Source: Bacteroidota bacterium
GTDB taxonomy: Bacteria; Bacteroidota; Bacteroidia; Chitinophagales; Chitinophagaceae
DNA length: 64,000 nt
Assembly (NCBI GenBank): GCA_947452555.1
Contig: CANGDH010000001.1
Span: 682,001-746,000 of the forward strand
Direction of reading: 5' to 3'
This document shows, piece by piece, positions 1 through 7,788 of this stretch. The position numbers and the translations under genes were made by a program. Each line of letters begins with the position of its first letter. Within the stretch, counting starts at the first letter, position 1. Under the pieces are notes generated by a model. The model was not told the origin of the DNA and ran no database searches. It saw nothing but the letters and a program-made list of their open reading frames with translations.

Positions 1-575
1 TTAACATTCACTAAAAAATTAGGCTTCTTCCCTAAGAAAGGTCCACCACTTGCGGTTAAAATTATTTTTTCAATTGGATTATTTTGTTCTCCTACTAAAC
101 ATTGATAAATGGCAGAATGCTCGCTGTCCACTGGGATAATATGTACTCCTTTTTCTTGAGCCATACGCATTACAATATCTCCTGCAACTACTAAAGTTTC
201 TTTATTTGCTAGTCCAACGGTCTTGCCGCTTTCAATTGCTGTTAGTGTAGGTTTCAATCCTGCAAAACCAACAATACCTGCCATCATAAAATCATAACAA
301 TCCATTGCAGCTACTTGCTCTAATGCTTCTTCTCCCGCAAATACTTTTATTGGTTTCCCTTCCAACGCTTTTTTCACTACTGCATATTTTGCAATATCTC
401 CAATAACAACAATGTTGGGTACAAATAATAAAGCTTGTTCTATTAATAAGGAGTCGTTGGAATGGGCAGTTAATATTTCAGCCACAAATAATTCCGGATG
501 CGCAGAAATTACCTCCAGTGTTTGTTTACCGATAGATCCTGTAGAACCAAAAATGGCAATTCGTTTTTGTTGCAT
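1..575 (-). CDS. dxr: 1-deoxy-D-xylulose 5-phosphate reductoisomerase, N-terminal part
   Basis: Cytosolic enzyme of the non-mevalonate isoprenoid pathway; it rearranges and reduces DXP to 2-C-methyl-D-erythritol 4-phosphate with NADPH. The reading frame starts at ATG 575 and runs off the window's left edge without a stop, so about 191 of the usual ~385 residues are visible. The N-terminus (MQQKRIAIFGSTGSIG) carries the NADPH-binding GSTGSIG motif. Further on are LANKETLV, PVDSEHSAIYQ and TASGGPF, which are signature stretches of the family and include the acidic metal/substrate-binding region. It lies 42 bases after the GH3-family gene on the same strand and may be co-transcribed with it. Identification is firm; only the C-terminal half is unseen. 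Confidence 0.95.
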   Translation of the reverse strand, partial: MQQKRIAIFGSTGSIGKQTLEVISAHPELFVAEILTAHSNDSLLIEQALLFVPNIVVIGDIAKYAVVKKALEGKPIKVFAGEEALEQVAAMDCYDFMMAGIVGFAGLKPTLTAIESGKTVGLANKETLVVAGDIVMRMAQEKGVHIIPVDSEHSAIYQCLVGEQNNPIEKIILTASGGPFLGKKPNFLVNV

Positions 576-617
576 CCAATGTATTTACTTAGGGTTTAAA
601 ATTACGCTAATATTAAT

Positions 618-2114
618 TTAATGCGAAATATATTGTGATATCGCATCTGCTAATAGGCGATCGTTACTCAAACGGGGGACTTTATTTTGCCCACCTAATT
701 TACCTTGTGAACGCATATAGTTAATGAACCCATTCTTTTCTAACACTTGAATATGCAGGCATTCTAATATATTACCTTGAATTAAATCCTGATAATACAC
801 GTTCTTTTCACACATATATTCATCTAGTTTTTTGGCAAATAATGCCATATCCGCTGGCTGTTTTTCAAATTCAATAAACCATTCATGATAGCTTTTTCCT
901 TGTCCCTGTTGAATATACGGTGCTACCGTAAACTCTACTACACTAACATTTAACTCCGCTGCAGCTTTTAATAATGCTTGCTCCACTTCTTCCCCAATCA
1001 CATGCTCACCAAACGCAGATATAAAATGTTTCACCCTACCTGATACGATAATACGAAAAGGATTGATACTTACAAATTTTACGGTATCCCCTAATTGATA
1101 CCCCCAAAGCCCCGCATTACTATTAATAATAAGTGCGTATTGTTTACCCATCTCCACTTGTCCCAAATGTAATCTGGTTGGGTTAAGCTCCTGAACTTCT
1201 GCTAAAGGCACAAATTCAAAAAAGATTCCACTTTTGGTGTTTAATAATAAACCTGGCTCATTTCGTCTATCCTGAAAAGCAAAAAAGCCTTCACTTGCTG
1301 GAAATAATTCAACCGTATCAATATCTTTACCAATGGTCTCAAATAATTTAGCCTTATAGGGTTCGAAATTCACGCCGCCTTGAACTAATAATTGAAGATT
1401 AGGGAAAAGTTCTATAACTGGCTTTCCGCTAACAGCCACTAGTCGGTCAAAGTACATTTGCATCCATGGTGGAATACCGCCTATTAAAGTCAAGTCTTTC
1501 CCTAATGTCTCTTCTACTATTTTATCTAATTTCTCTTCCCATTCTTCAATACAATTGGTCTCGAAACTAGGTAGCTGATTGTTTCGTAAATATTTAGGAA
1601 TATGATGATTCACAATGCCGCTTAAACGTCCCGTTGGGATTCCACCTACTCTTTCTAATACCGGTGACCCACTTAAAAAAATCATTTTACCTCCTGCAAA
1701 TGCTGTTTGCCCTGTTGTTGCCATATAAGTAAGTATGGCATTTCTTGCTCCATTAATATGATTGATAATGGATTCCTTAGTTATCGGGATATATTTTACG
1801 CCACTTGTGGTACCACTTGTTTTAGCAAAATAAATAGGCTTCCCTTTCCATAACACATTTTGCTTACCCTGTTTTATTAGTTCTATATAAGGCTTGAAGC
1901 CCTCATAATCTCTTAAAGGAACGTTTTGTTGGAAACTTTCATGGTCATTAATGTTATCAAAATGATGTTCCACGCCAAACTGTGTCTTTTTCCCTACTCT
2001 AATTAATTGATTTAGAATAGCTAATTGGTCGGCTACTGCTGTCTTCATTTCCTTTAATTGCTTTCGATAAACGAAGCCGGCAAATGGTTTTGCGAGTAAA
2101 GATTTGATATTCAT
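618..2114 (-). CDS. GH3-family acyl-adenylating enzyme (auxin-responsive GH3-like)
   Basis: A 498-residue cytosolic protein of the GH3 family, part of the adenylate-forming superfamily. Plant members join jasmonate or auxin to amino acids. Bacterial members are common in Bacteroidota but their substrates are mostly unknown. The ATP/AMP-binding motif is TSGTTSG at about residues 99-105, followed by KYIPIT. A second conserved block around PASEGFFAFQD matches the family's acyl-pocket/AMP region. Length is typical for the family and no signal peptide is visible. It is divergent from rplU, with a 121-base spacer, and is followed by dxr. Family assignment is confident; the substrate, and whether it conjugates amino acids at all, cannot be read from the sequence. 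Confidence 0.85.
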   Translation of the reverse strand: MNIKSLLAKPFAGFVYRKQLKEMKTAVADQLAILNQLIRVGKKTQFGVEHHFDNINDHESFQQNVPLRDYEGFKPYIELIKQGKQNVLWKGKPIYFAKTSGTTSGVKYIPITKESIINHINGARNAILTYMATTGQTAFAGGKMIFLSGSPVLERVGGIPTGRLSGIVNHHIPKYLRNNQLPSFETNCIEEWEEKLDKIVEETLGKDLTLIGGIPPWMQMYFDRLVAVSGKPVIELFPNLQLLVQGGVNFEPYKAKLFETIGKDIDTVELFPASEGFFAFQDRRNEPGLLLNTKSGIFFEFVPLAEVQELNPTRLHLGQVEMGKQYALIINSNAGLWGYQLGDTVKFVSINPFRIIVSGRVKHFISAFGEHVIGEEVEQALLKAAAELNVSVVEFTVAPYIQQGQGKSYHEWFIEFEKQPADMALFAKKLDEYMCEKNVYYQDLIQGNILECLHIQVLEKNGFINYMRSQGKLGGQNKVPRLSNDRLLADAISQYISH

Positions 2115-2185
2115 AGCACAATAATAAGCCGCTTTCGGGGGTTTTTACACCTAAAAATGCCGCTTTTTATATTTTTTAAGATTTA

Positions 2186-2217
2186 CTTGCATATTGACAT
2201 AATAATAATTACCTTTG
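2186..2217 (+). promoter_or_regulatory. Bacteroidota-type promoter of rplU-rpmA
   Basis: CTTG at 2186-2189 and TACCTTTG at 2210-2217 are separated by 20 bases. They match the Bacteroidota primary sigma consensus (TTTG, about 19 bases, TAnnTTTG). The element sits 18 bases before the rplU ATG, leaving a short leader. Confidence 0.7.
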
Positions 2218-2235
2218 CCGACCTAATTTGACAAT

Positions 2236-2535
2236 ATGTTAGCAGTAGTAAAAATCGCAGGACAACAATTCAAAGTACAAGCAGGAGATAGCTTGTATGT
2301 ACCTCACCTGCAAGGTAAAACCGGAGATAAAGTTGAATTCAGCGATGTAGTATTCGTTGAAAATAATGGAAGTATATCTTTTACTAACAAAGTAAAAGTA
2401 CTAGCTGAAATTACAAGAGACTTAGTCCAAGGTGATAAAGTGATCGCTTTTAAAATGAAAAGGAGAAAAGGTTTCCGCAAAAAGCATGGTCACAGAACTC
2501 ACTACACACAAATCAAAATTGAAAACATAGCTTAA
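2236..2535 (+). CDS. rplU: 50S ribosomal protein L21
   Basis: Large-subunit ribosomal protein that binds 23S rRNA. The 99-residue product begins MLAVVKIAGQQFKVQAGD, the normal L21 start, and contains the C-terminal RRKGFRKKHGHRTHYTQIKI block that identifies L21. Length fits the family (~100). The next gene, rpmA, follows after 11 bases, the near-universal L21-L27 pairing. A recognisable promoter precedes it. Confidence 0.98.
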   Translation: MLAVVKIAGQQFKVQAGDSLYVPHLQGKTGDKVEFSDVVFVENNGSISFTNKVKVLAEITRDLVQGDKVIAFKMKRRKGFRKKHGHRTHYTQIKIENIA

Positions 2536-2546
2536 ACTAAGATACT

Positions 2547-2813
2547 ATGGCACACAAAAAAGGTGAAGGATCCGTAAAAAACGGCCGTGATTCACACAGT
2601 AAAAGACTTGGAGTTAAGATCTACGGAGGTCAACCAGCTATTTCTGGCAATATTTTAATTCGTCAAAGAGGTACTGTGTACCACCCTGGTAAGAATGTTG
2701 GATTGGGTTCTGACTTTACTTTATTCGCACTTACCAATGGTCTTGTCGAATTTAAAAAAGGCAGAAACAACAAAACAACGGTTTCAGTTTTGCCGGTAGA
2801 AGTAGTCGCTTAA
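2547..2813 (+). CDS. rpmA: 50S ribosomal protein L27
   Basis: Large-subunit ribosomal protein near the peptidyl-transferase centre. The 88-residue product starts [20 protein letters not shown] and continues with [18 protein letters not shown] and the [11 protein letters not shown] block, all diagnostic. There is no extra N-terminal leader of the kind removed by Prp protease in Firmicutes. It is co-transcribed with rplU. A weak AT-rich hairpin (AGTAAAA/TTTTACT at 2832-2848) follows it and could partly separate it from the H1-like gene. Confidence 0.98.
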   Translation: MAHKKGEGSVKNGRDSHSKRLGVKIYGGQPAISGNILIRQRGTVYHPGKNVGLGSDFTLFALTNGLVEFKKGRNNKTTVSVLPVEVVA

Positions 2814-2885
2814 AAAAAAGTTTTTGTAGTTAGTAAAAAAGTTTTACTTTTAATACATATTTACTAACCATTAAATCTAAAAAAC

Positions 2886-3149
2886 ATGGCAACTGCAAAA
2901 AAAGCCGCTAAAAAAGCTGCTCCAAAAAAAGCTGTTAAGAAAATCGTTAAGAAAGCTGTAGCTAAAAAAGCTGCTGCTCCTAAGAAAGCTGCTAAAAAAG
3001 CTGCTCCTAAGAAAGTTGTAGCTAAAAAAGCTGCTGCTCCTAAGAAAGCTGCCAAAAAAGCTGCTCCTAAGAAAGCTGCCAAAAAAGCTGCTCCTAAGAA
3101 AGCTGCTAAGAAAGTCGCTCCTAAGAAAGCTGCTGCTAAGAAGAAATAA
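2886..3149 (+). CDS. histone H1-like lysine/alanine-rich protein
   Basis: An 87-residue, extremely basic, low-complexity protein built almost only from Lys, Ala, Pro and Val. Units such as AAPKKAAKK and AKKAAAPKK are repeated about every 8-12 residues. This resembles the C-terminal tails of eukaryotic histone H1 and chlamydial Hc-type proteins, so nonspecific DNA (or RNA) binding and nucleoid compaction are the likely role; this is inferred from composition. No folded domain is present. The DNA is correspondingly repetitive (aagaaagctgc-type units), so copy number could vary between strains. It sits 72 bases after rpmA and ends at a strong terminator. An open frame on the opposite strand here is only a shadow of the repeat. 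Confidence 0.85.
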   Translation: MATAKKAAKKAAPKKAVKKIVKKAVAKKAAAPKKAAKKAAPKKVVAKKAAAPKKAAKKAAPKKAAKKAAPKKAAKKVAPKKAAAKKK

Positions 3150-3172
3150 TTATCCTCGGATAATCTTGAAAG

Positions 3173-3200
3173 GTCCTCGATTTATCGGGGACTTTTTTTT
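3173..3200 (+). terminator. Rho-independent terminator after the H1-like gene
   Basis: GTCCTCGA, TTTA loop, TCGGGGAC (eight pairs with one G-U), followed directly by eight T residues. It closes the rplU-rpmA-H1-like unit. Confidence 0.9.
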
Positions 3201-3231
3201 GCCCCTACTATACTGAAGTTTATATTTACAT

Positions 3232-4920
3232 ATGCATAATTACGAGATAGCAGAATACTTTACATTACTAAGTAAGTTAATGGACATTCATGGAGAGAAT
3301 CCATTCAAAGTGAAATCCTATGCCAGCGCGGCTTTCACGTTAGACAAACTATCAGAGCCCGTTGTTAATTTAGAACCTGCGCAGTTATACGCTATTCGTG
3401 GAATTGGAGAAGCAATTGGAAAAAAAATTCTTGCTATTATAAGTACTAAACATTTAGACTTATTAGACGAGTATATTAAAAATACGCCTCCTGGAATTTT
3501 AGAAATGATTAAGATAAAAGGATTAGGTCCTAAAAAAATCACCACCATTTGGAAAGAATTAGAAATAGAAAGTGTTGGTGAATTATTATATGCGTGTAAT
3601 GAAAACAGATTAATAAATTACAAAGGCTTTGGTGCAAAAACACAACAAAATATTCAAGAAGCATTAGAATATTATTTGCAACATCAAGGAAATTTTTTAT
3701 ATCAGGAAGTCGAACCCATAGTGGCTTCTTTAACATTAGCACTTTCACAAAGCTTTGAAAAAGAGACCCATTTAATTGCTGGAGGATTTGCTCGACAAAT
3801 GGAAACTTTGGATTTTTTGGACATTATTACTACCCTTTCTCAAAATAATTTAAGGACTTGGCTAGAAGAAAAAACATTTATTTGTGCCCAGGTAGGGAGT
3901 TATTTAAGCTGCAAAGGATCCGATAATTTTGAATTAAGATGGCATTTTTGTACAAAAAGCGAATTGATTTTCACCGCTTTTAGGCTGAACTGTGCTCCAG
4001 AGTGCTGGTCGGCTATTGAAAAATTACCCAATTATAATCAAGCTGAGTTTGAAACTACCCCATTTGAAAATGAAGAAGCCTTGTTTGAAAAACTAGGTAT
4101 TAGTTTTATCCCAGTACCCCAAAGAGAAACAGCCGTTATTGTGAATAAAGCTATTTCAAAACAACCCATTGCTAAAACAATCCAAACATCCGATATAAAA
4201 GGAATCATTCATAGTCATAGTACTTGGAGTGACGGAATACATTCCATTGAACAAATGGCAATTGCTGCAATTGAGAAAGGTTTTGAATATTTAGTAATAA
4301 GTGATCACTCTAAATCTGCCTTCTACGCAAATGGTTTACAAATAGATCGAATTAGAGCACAACATAAAGAAATTGACGCGCTCAATAAAAAACTAGCACC
4401 TTTTGTGATATTTAAAAGTATTGAATCAGATATCCTAAATGACGGTAGCTTGGATTATTCTGATGAAGTATTGGAAACATTTGATATCGTAATTGCTTCA
4501 GTACATTCAAATTTAAAGATGAATGAGGAAAAAGCAATGATGCGTTTATTAAACGCAGTGAGCAACCCATACACAAGTATTTTAGGGCACCCCACAGGCC
4601 GTTTATTATTAAGTCGAAAAGGATACCCAGTGGATCATGAAAAGTTAATAGAAGCCTGCGTAGAGCATAATGTTGTGTTGGAATTAAATGCACATCCTAG
4701 AAGATTAGATATGGACTGGAGATATATAGATGCTGCTATAGAAAAAGACGTTTTAATTTCCATTAATCCAGACGCTCATGAAGTAGACGGATTTGATGAT
4801 TGTAAATATGGAGTACTAGTTGCACAAAAAGCAGGATTACGTGCTAGTCAAAACCTAAGTAGTTTTAATTTACAAGAAATGATGGAGTTTGTAGCGTTTC
4901 AACAGGAAAAGAGAAATTAA
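3232..4920 (+). CDS. PolX-family protein (PolX-like N-terminus plus PHP domain) with degraded polymerase site
   Basis: A 562-residue protein with the layout of bacterial PolX: an N-terminal 8-kDa-like/HhH region (glycine hairpins near 55-66, 95-110 and 130-145), a nucleotidyltransferase-like middle (about 160-300) and a C-terminal PHP phosphoesterase domain (about 322-555). In Bacillus PolX the middle domain is a gap-filling polymerase and the PHP domain a 3'-5' exonuclease. The PHP metal ligands look intact: HSHSTWSDG (327-335), SDHS (357-360), IESDI, ASVHS, GHPTGR and NPDAH. The polymerase site is not: the DxD motif reads D-F-L-D at 194-197 with Phe where the first catalytic Asp belongs, the third Asp is Glu234, and the FTGS nucleotide-binding block is absent. 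Activity is probably confined to the PHP domain. A TATATTTA element at 3221-3228 lies just before the ATG. Confidence 0.85.
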   Translation: MHNYEIAEYFTLLSKLMDIHGENPFKVKSYASAAFTLDKLSEPVVNLEPAQLYAIRGIGEAIGKKILAIISTKHLDLLDEYIKNTPPGILEMIKIKGLGPKKITTIWKELEIESVGELLYACNENRLINYKGFGAKTQQNIQEALEYYLQHQGNFLYQEVEPIVASLTLALSQSFEKETHLIAGGFARQMETLDFLDIITTLSQNNLRTWLEEKTFICAQVGSYLSCKGSDNFELRWHFCTKSELIFTAFRLNCAPECWSAIEKLPNYNQAEFETTPFENEEALFEKLGISFIPVPQRETAVIVNKAISKQPIAKTIQTSDIKGIIHSHSTWSDGIHSIEQMAIAAIEKGFEYLVISDHSKSAFYANGLQIDRIRAQHKEIDALNKKLAPFVIFKSIESDILNDGSLDYSDEVLETFDIVIASVHSNLKMNEEKAMMRLLNAVSNPYTSILGHPTGRLLLSRKGYPVDHEKLIEACVEHNVVLELNAHPRRLDMDWRYIDAAIEKDVLISINPDAHEVDGFDDCKYGVLVAQKAGLRASQNLSSFNLQEMMEFVAFQQEKRN

Positions 4921-4923
4921 TTT

Positions 4924-6183
4924 TTATTGTTTCACATACACAAAATAATCTCCAGGCATTAGTTCAAAATGAACCGAGCTATTAAATTGATACGTCATGG
5001 CAGAAAATATTTGAGTAAAAGACCCCACTAATTGCTCATGTGCACATTCCATTTTAATGGCTTGCATAGAGACATTTAAAACCACTAATACTGTTTCTTT
5101 TTCATCCATTCTAATAAAGGCTAAAGCGCCGGGATGGCTTGATGGTAAATTAAAAGTACTTCCATTAATTATTACTGGATGATCTTTCCTTAGTTGATTT
5201 AATGATTTATAAAAATCATGTAAGGCAGGATGATTGTTCCATTCTATTAAATCCTTATCAAAAAATTGTAATCTTTTATGGTTGGGTAATTCTTGACCAC
5301 TATAAATTAATGGTATTCCTTTCCAAGCAAAAGTAAACACTGCCCATGCTTTTGCGGTGATCCCGTATTTTTCGTATTCTGTTCCATTCCAACTATTCTC
5401 ATCATGGTTACTGGTATAAAAAAGTTTCAATGCCCCCTCAGGGTATTGCGCATAATCGTGTAAAGTATTAAATACGTCATGTAAACTAGCTTCTCCTTTC
5501 ATTAATCTTTCTGTCTTGTGCATCCATTCCCATGCATAAGTGGTATCAAATACTTCATGATATTCCACCACTTCACATTCCGCTAACCAAAATAAAGGTT
5601 TTGAATTCTTGAAAGAAGTTCTTACAGCAACCCAGAAATCCAATGGAACCAAATGTGCCATGTCACATCTAAATCCATCAATATTAAAATCGTTTACCCA
5701 ATAATGCATAGCTTCCATTAATGCATTACGCATGTCTTGATTATGAAAATTCAAATCCACCACGTCATCCCATCCATTTCGTTCTGTGAATTTGCCTTCA
5801 CTATCCTGAGAAAACCATTCCGGATGTTTTTCCATCCATTCATGTTGTCTGCCAGTATGATTCGCTACCCAGTCGATTATGATTTTCATGCTATTAGCAT
5901 GTACAGTGTTTATTAAAGAAGTCAAATCTTGTGCTGTTCCAAATTCAACATTTATTTTGGTATAGCTGCTACATGCATAATAACTTCCTAATGTTCCTTT
6001 TTTTATGAGTTCACTAATGGGGGTAATTGGCATTAACCAAATAATACCAACCCCCATGTCCTTCAATCTTGGAATATGTGCTTCAAATGCTTTAAACGTT
6101 CCTTCCGGCGTGTACTGCCTAATGTTAACTTCATATATGGAAGCAGCGGCTGCCCAGTCTACTGTTTTAAAATTGGCGTTCAT
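4924..6183 (-). CDS. alpha-amylase family (GH13) glycoside hydrolase
   Basis: A 419-residue GH13 TIM-barrel enzyme acting on alpha-glucans or maltooligosaccharides. The four family regions are present: DWVANHT (104-110), GFRCDMA with nucleophile Asp174, LAEC with acid/base Glu202, and SNHDEN with Asp261. A short beta-sandwich C-terminus follows (ETVLVVLNVSMQAIKM). No signal peptide is visible, so it is probably cytoplasmic and handles storage glucan or imported oligosaccharides. It is shorter than many alpha-amylases and lacks starch-binding modules. It is convergent with the PolX-like gene (3-base gap) and divergent from the APC permease. Exact linkage specificity cannot be read from the sequence. 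Confidence 0.9.
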   Translation of the reverse strand: MNANFKTVDWAAAASIYEVNIRQYTPEGTFKAFEAHIPRLKDMGVGIIWLMPITPISELIKKGTLGSYYACSSYTKINVEFGTAQDLTSLINTVHANSMKIIIDWVANHTGRQHEWMEKHPEWFSQDSEGKFTERNGWDDVVDLNFHNQDMRNALMEAMHYWVNDFNIDGFRCDMAHLVPLDFWVAVRTSFKNSKPLFWLAECEVVEYHEVFDTTYAWEWMHKTERLMKGEASLHDVFNTLHDYAQYPEGALKLFYTSNHDENSWNGTEYEKYGITAKAWAVFTFAWKGIPLIYSGQELPNHKRLQFFDKDLIEWNNHPALHDFYKSLNQLRKDHPVIINGSTFNLPSSHPGALAFIRMDEKETVLVVLNVSMQAIKMECAHEQLVGSFTQIFSAMTYQFNSSVHFELMPGDYFVYVKQ

Positions 6184-6231
6184 TTGATATTCTATTTTGT
6201 GTTATCTTGTTCCTCTAATTTTATCTAAAGG

Positions 6232-7590
6232 ATGAATGCTAAACTCGAACGCAAATTAAGTCTTTTACACGCAACTGCCATCAATATGATCGACATGGTG
6301 GGTATTGGCCCCTTTGTTGTATTAAGTGTAGTTGCTCAAATAATGGGTGGTCCTTATTTCCTATATGCTTGGATAGCAGGTGCTTTTTTGTCTTATGTAG
6401 ACGCCATGGTTTGGAGCCAATTAGGTGCCGCATTACCTAGGGCTGGAGGAAGTTTCCACTTTTTAAAAGAAGGTTATGGAAAAAAATGGGGGCAAATGAT
6501 GAGCTTCCTATTTGTTTGGCAAACCATGATTCAAGCCCCCTTAGTAATAGCTTCAGCAGCTATTGGATTTTCTCAATATGCAAATTACTTTTTTCACCTA
6601 AGTTTTTTTCAAGAAAAAGCAGTTAGTGGAGCGGTAGTAATTTTAGTGACAAGTTTATTATATCGTAAAATAGAATCCATTGGAAAAATTTCTGTTTTCT
6701 TGTGGGTGGGTGTATTAGGAACTATGGCATGGATTATTTTTGGGGGAATTGCACATGGTAATTTTTTGGAACCTATCAAGCATATCAACGATGGAATTGA
6801 ATTAAAACATGGTTTCGCAGCAGCACTTGGATTTGCAAGTGTTAAAACTATTTATAGTTATTTAGGTTATTATAATGTTTGTCATTTGGGTGGAGAAATT
6901 AAAAACCCAAGTAAGAACATTCCAAGAAGCATGTTTATTTCAATTACAGGAATTGCTATTTTGTATTTGGCAATGAATATAAGTGTTGCAAGTGTATTGC
7001 CTTTTCAAACTATTATTGAAAGTAAATATGTGGTAAGTGCTTATATCCAAGCTTTATATGGTCCTAATGCAGGTGCTATTGTTACTGTGTTAATTTTATT
7101 AGTTGCATTCGCTTCTTTATTTGCCGCCACATTGGGTTATAGTAGAATTCCCTATGCCGCTGCACAAGACAAGTCATTCTTTTCCTTCTTTGCTAAAGTA
7201 CACCCAACTTTACATTTTCCACATCGTTCCCTTTTAGTATTAGGAGCTATTGCTTTTGTTTTCAGTTTATTATTCAGATTAAAAGAAGTGATTGACGCCA
7301 TTTTAGCCATGCGTATTTTGATTCAATTTATTGGACAAGCCATTGGGCTTTTATTATTATTTAAAAGAAAGGGCAAGTCCTTTTTCCCTTGGAAAATGCC
7401 ATTGTACCCCTTGCCATTAATACTAGCTATCCTAATTTGGATTTTTATCTTTATATCAACCGGTCAGAAAATGATGATTGGAGGATTGGTCGTAATTAGT
7501 TTAGGACTGATTGTTTTCTTTATAGCAAAGAGAATGAAATGGATTGGGGAAGAAGAAGCCACGAAAGTGGCTGATGTTGAAGAAAATTAA
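6232..7590 (+). CDS. APC-family amino acid permease
   Basis: A 452-residue integral inner-membrane protein with about 12 hydrophobic helices and the APC (amino acid-polyamine-organocation) fold. The N-terminal helix has the family's glycine-rich stretch (NMIDMVGIGPF), and the ALPRAGGSFHFLKEGYG loop after helix 2 is characteristic of APC transporters. It is expected to carry amino acids or related amines by proton or sodium coupling or by exchange; the substrate is not evident. The C-terminus is a short charged cytoplasmic tail. It shares a 48-base divergent intergenic region with the GH13 gene. Confidence 0.88.
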   Translation: MNAKLERKLSLLHATAINMIDMVGIGPFVVLSVVAQIMGGPYFLYAWIAGAFLSYVDAMVWSQLGAALPRAGGSFHFLKEGYGKKWGQMMSFLFVWQTMIQAPLVIASAAIGFSQYANYFFHLSFFQEKAVSGAVVILVTSLLYRKIESIGKISVFLWVGVLGTMAWIIFGGIAHGNFLEPIKHINDGIELKHGFAAALGFASVKTIYSYLGYYNVCHLGGEIKNPSKNIPRSMFISITGIAILYLAMNISVASVLPFQTIIESKYVVSAYIQALYGPNAGAIVTVLILLVAFASLFAATLGYSRIPYAAAQDKSFFSFFAKVHPTLHFPHRSLLVLGAIAFVFSLLFRLKEVIDAILAMRILIQFIGQAIGLLLLFKRKGKSFFPWKMPLYPLPLILAILIWIFIFISTGQKMMIGGLVVISLGLIVFFIAKRMKWIGEEEATKVADVEEN

Positions 7591-7635
7591 AAACTGATAT
7601 TGAAGGAAATTAATTAACTGATGTTGAGTAAAATT

Positions 7636-7776
7636 TTACTTGCTCTTAGTCCCAATTCCGCTAATTAATAATCCAAACACGAGTCCAATTATTAATCCAA
7701 TTTTGACATTTTTAATCATCCAGCCTAATCCTAAGCCCAGTATTAAAATAGTCATGATACTCATGTTTCTTCTCAT
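7636..7776 (-). CDS. 46-residue membrane peptide
   Basis: A small gene with ATG at 7776 and TAA ending at 7636. The product starts MRRNMSIMTILILGLGLGWM and continues with a second hydrophobic glycine-rich stretch (IGLIIGLVFGLLISGIG), ending in TKSK. It therefore has two short glycine-zipper-like membrane segments separated by KNVK, and resembles small YtxH/glycine-zipper-type membrane peptides. It lies only 12 bases after the stop of the PIG-L gene on the same strand, so it is probably the last gene of that transcript. The function is unknown. A coding assignment is supported by the clean membrane topology and the operon spacing. Confidence 0.55.
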   Translation of the reverse strand: MRRNMSIMTILILGLGLGWMIKNVKIGLIIGLVFGLLISGIGTKSK

Positions 7777-7788
7777 GGTGTTGTTAGA

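Noticed and set aside
2832..2848. AT-only hairpin between rpmA and the H1-like gene as a terminator
   Set aside because: The stem is weak (seven pairs, one G-C-type pair at each end at most) and could be chance in AT-rich DNA; mentioned under rpmA only.
2864..3082. Ala/Phe/Leu-rich frame opposite the H1-like gene
   Set aside because: It is the complement of the AAG/GCT repeat and has no independent start context.
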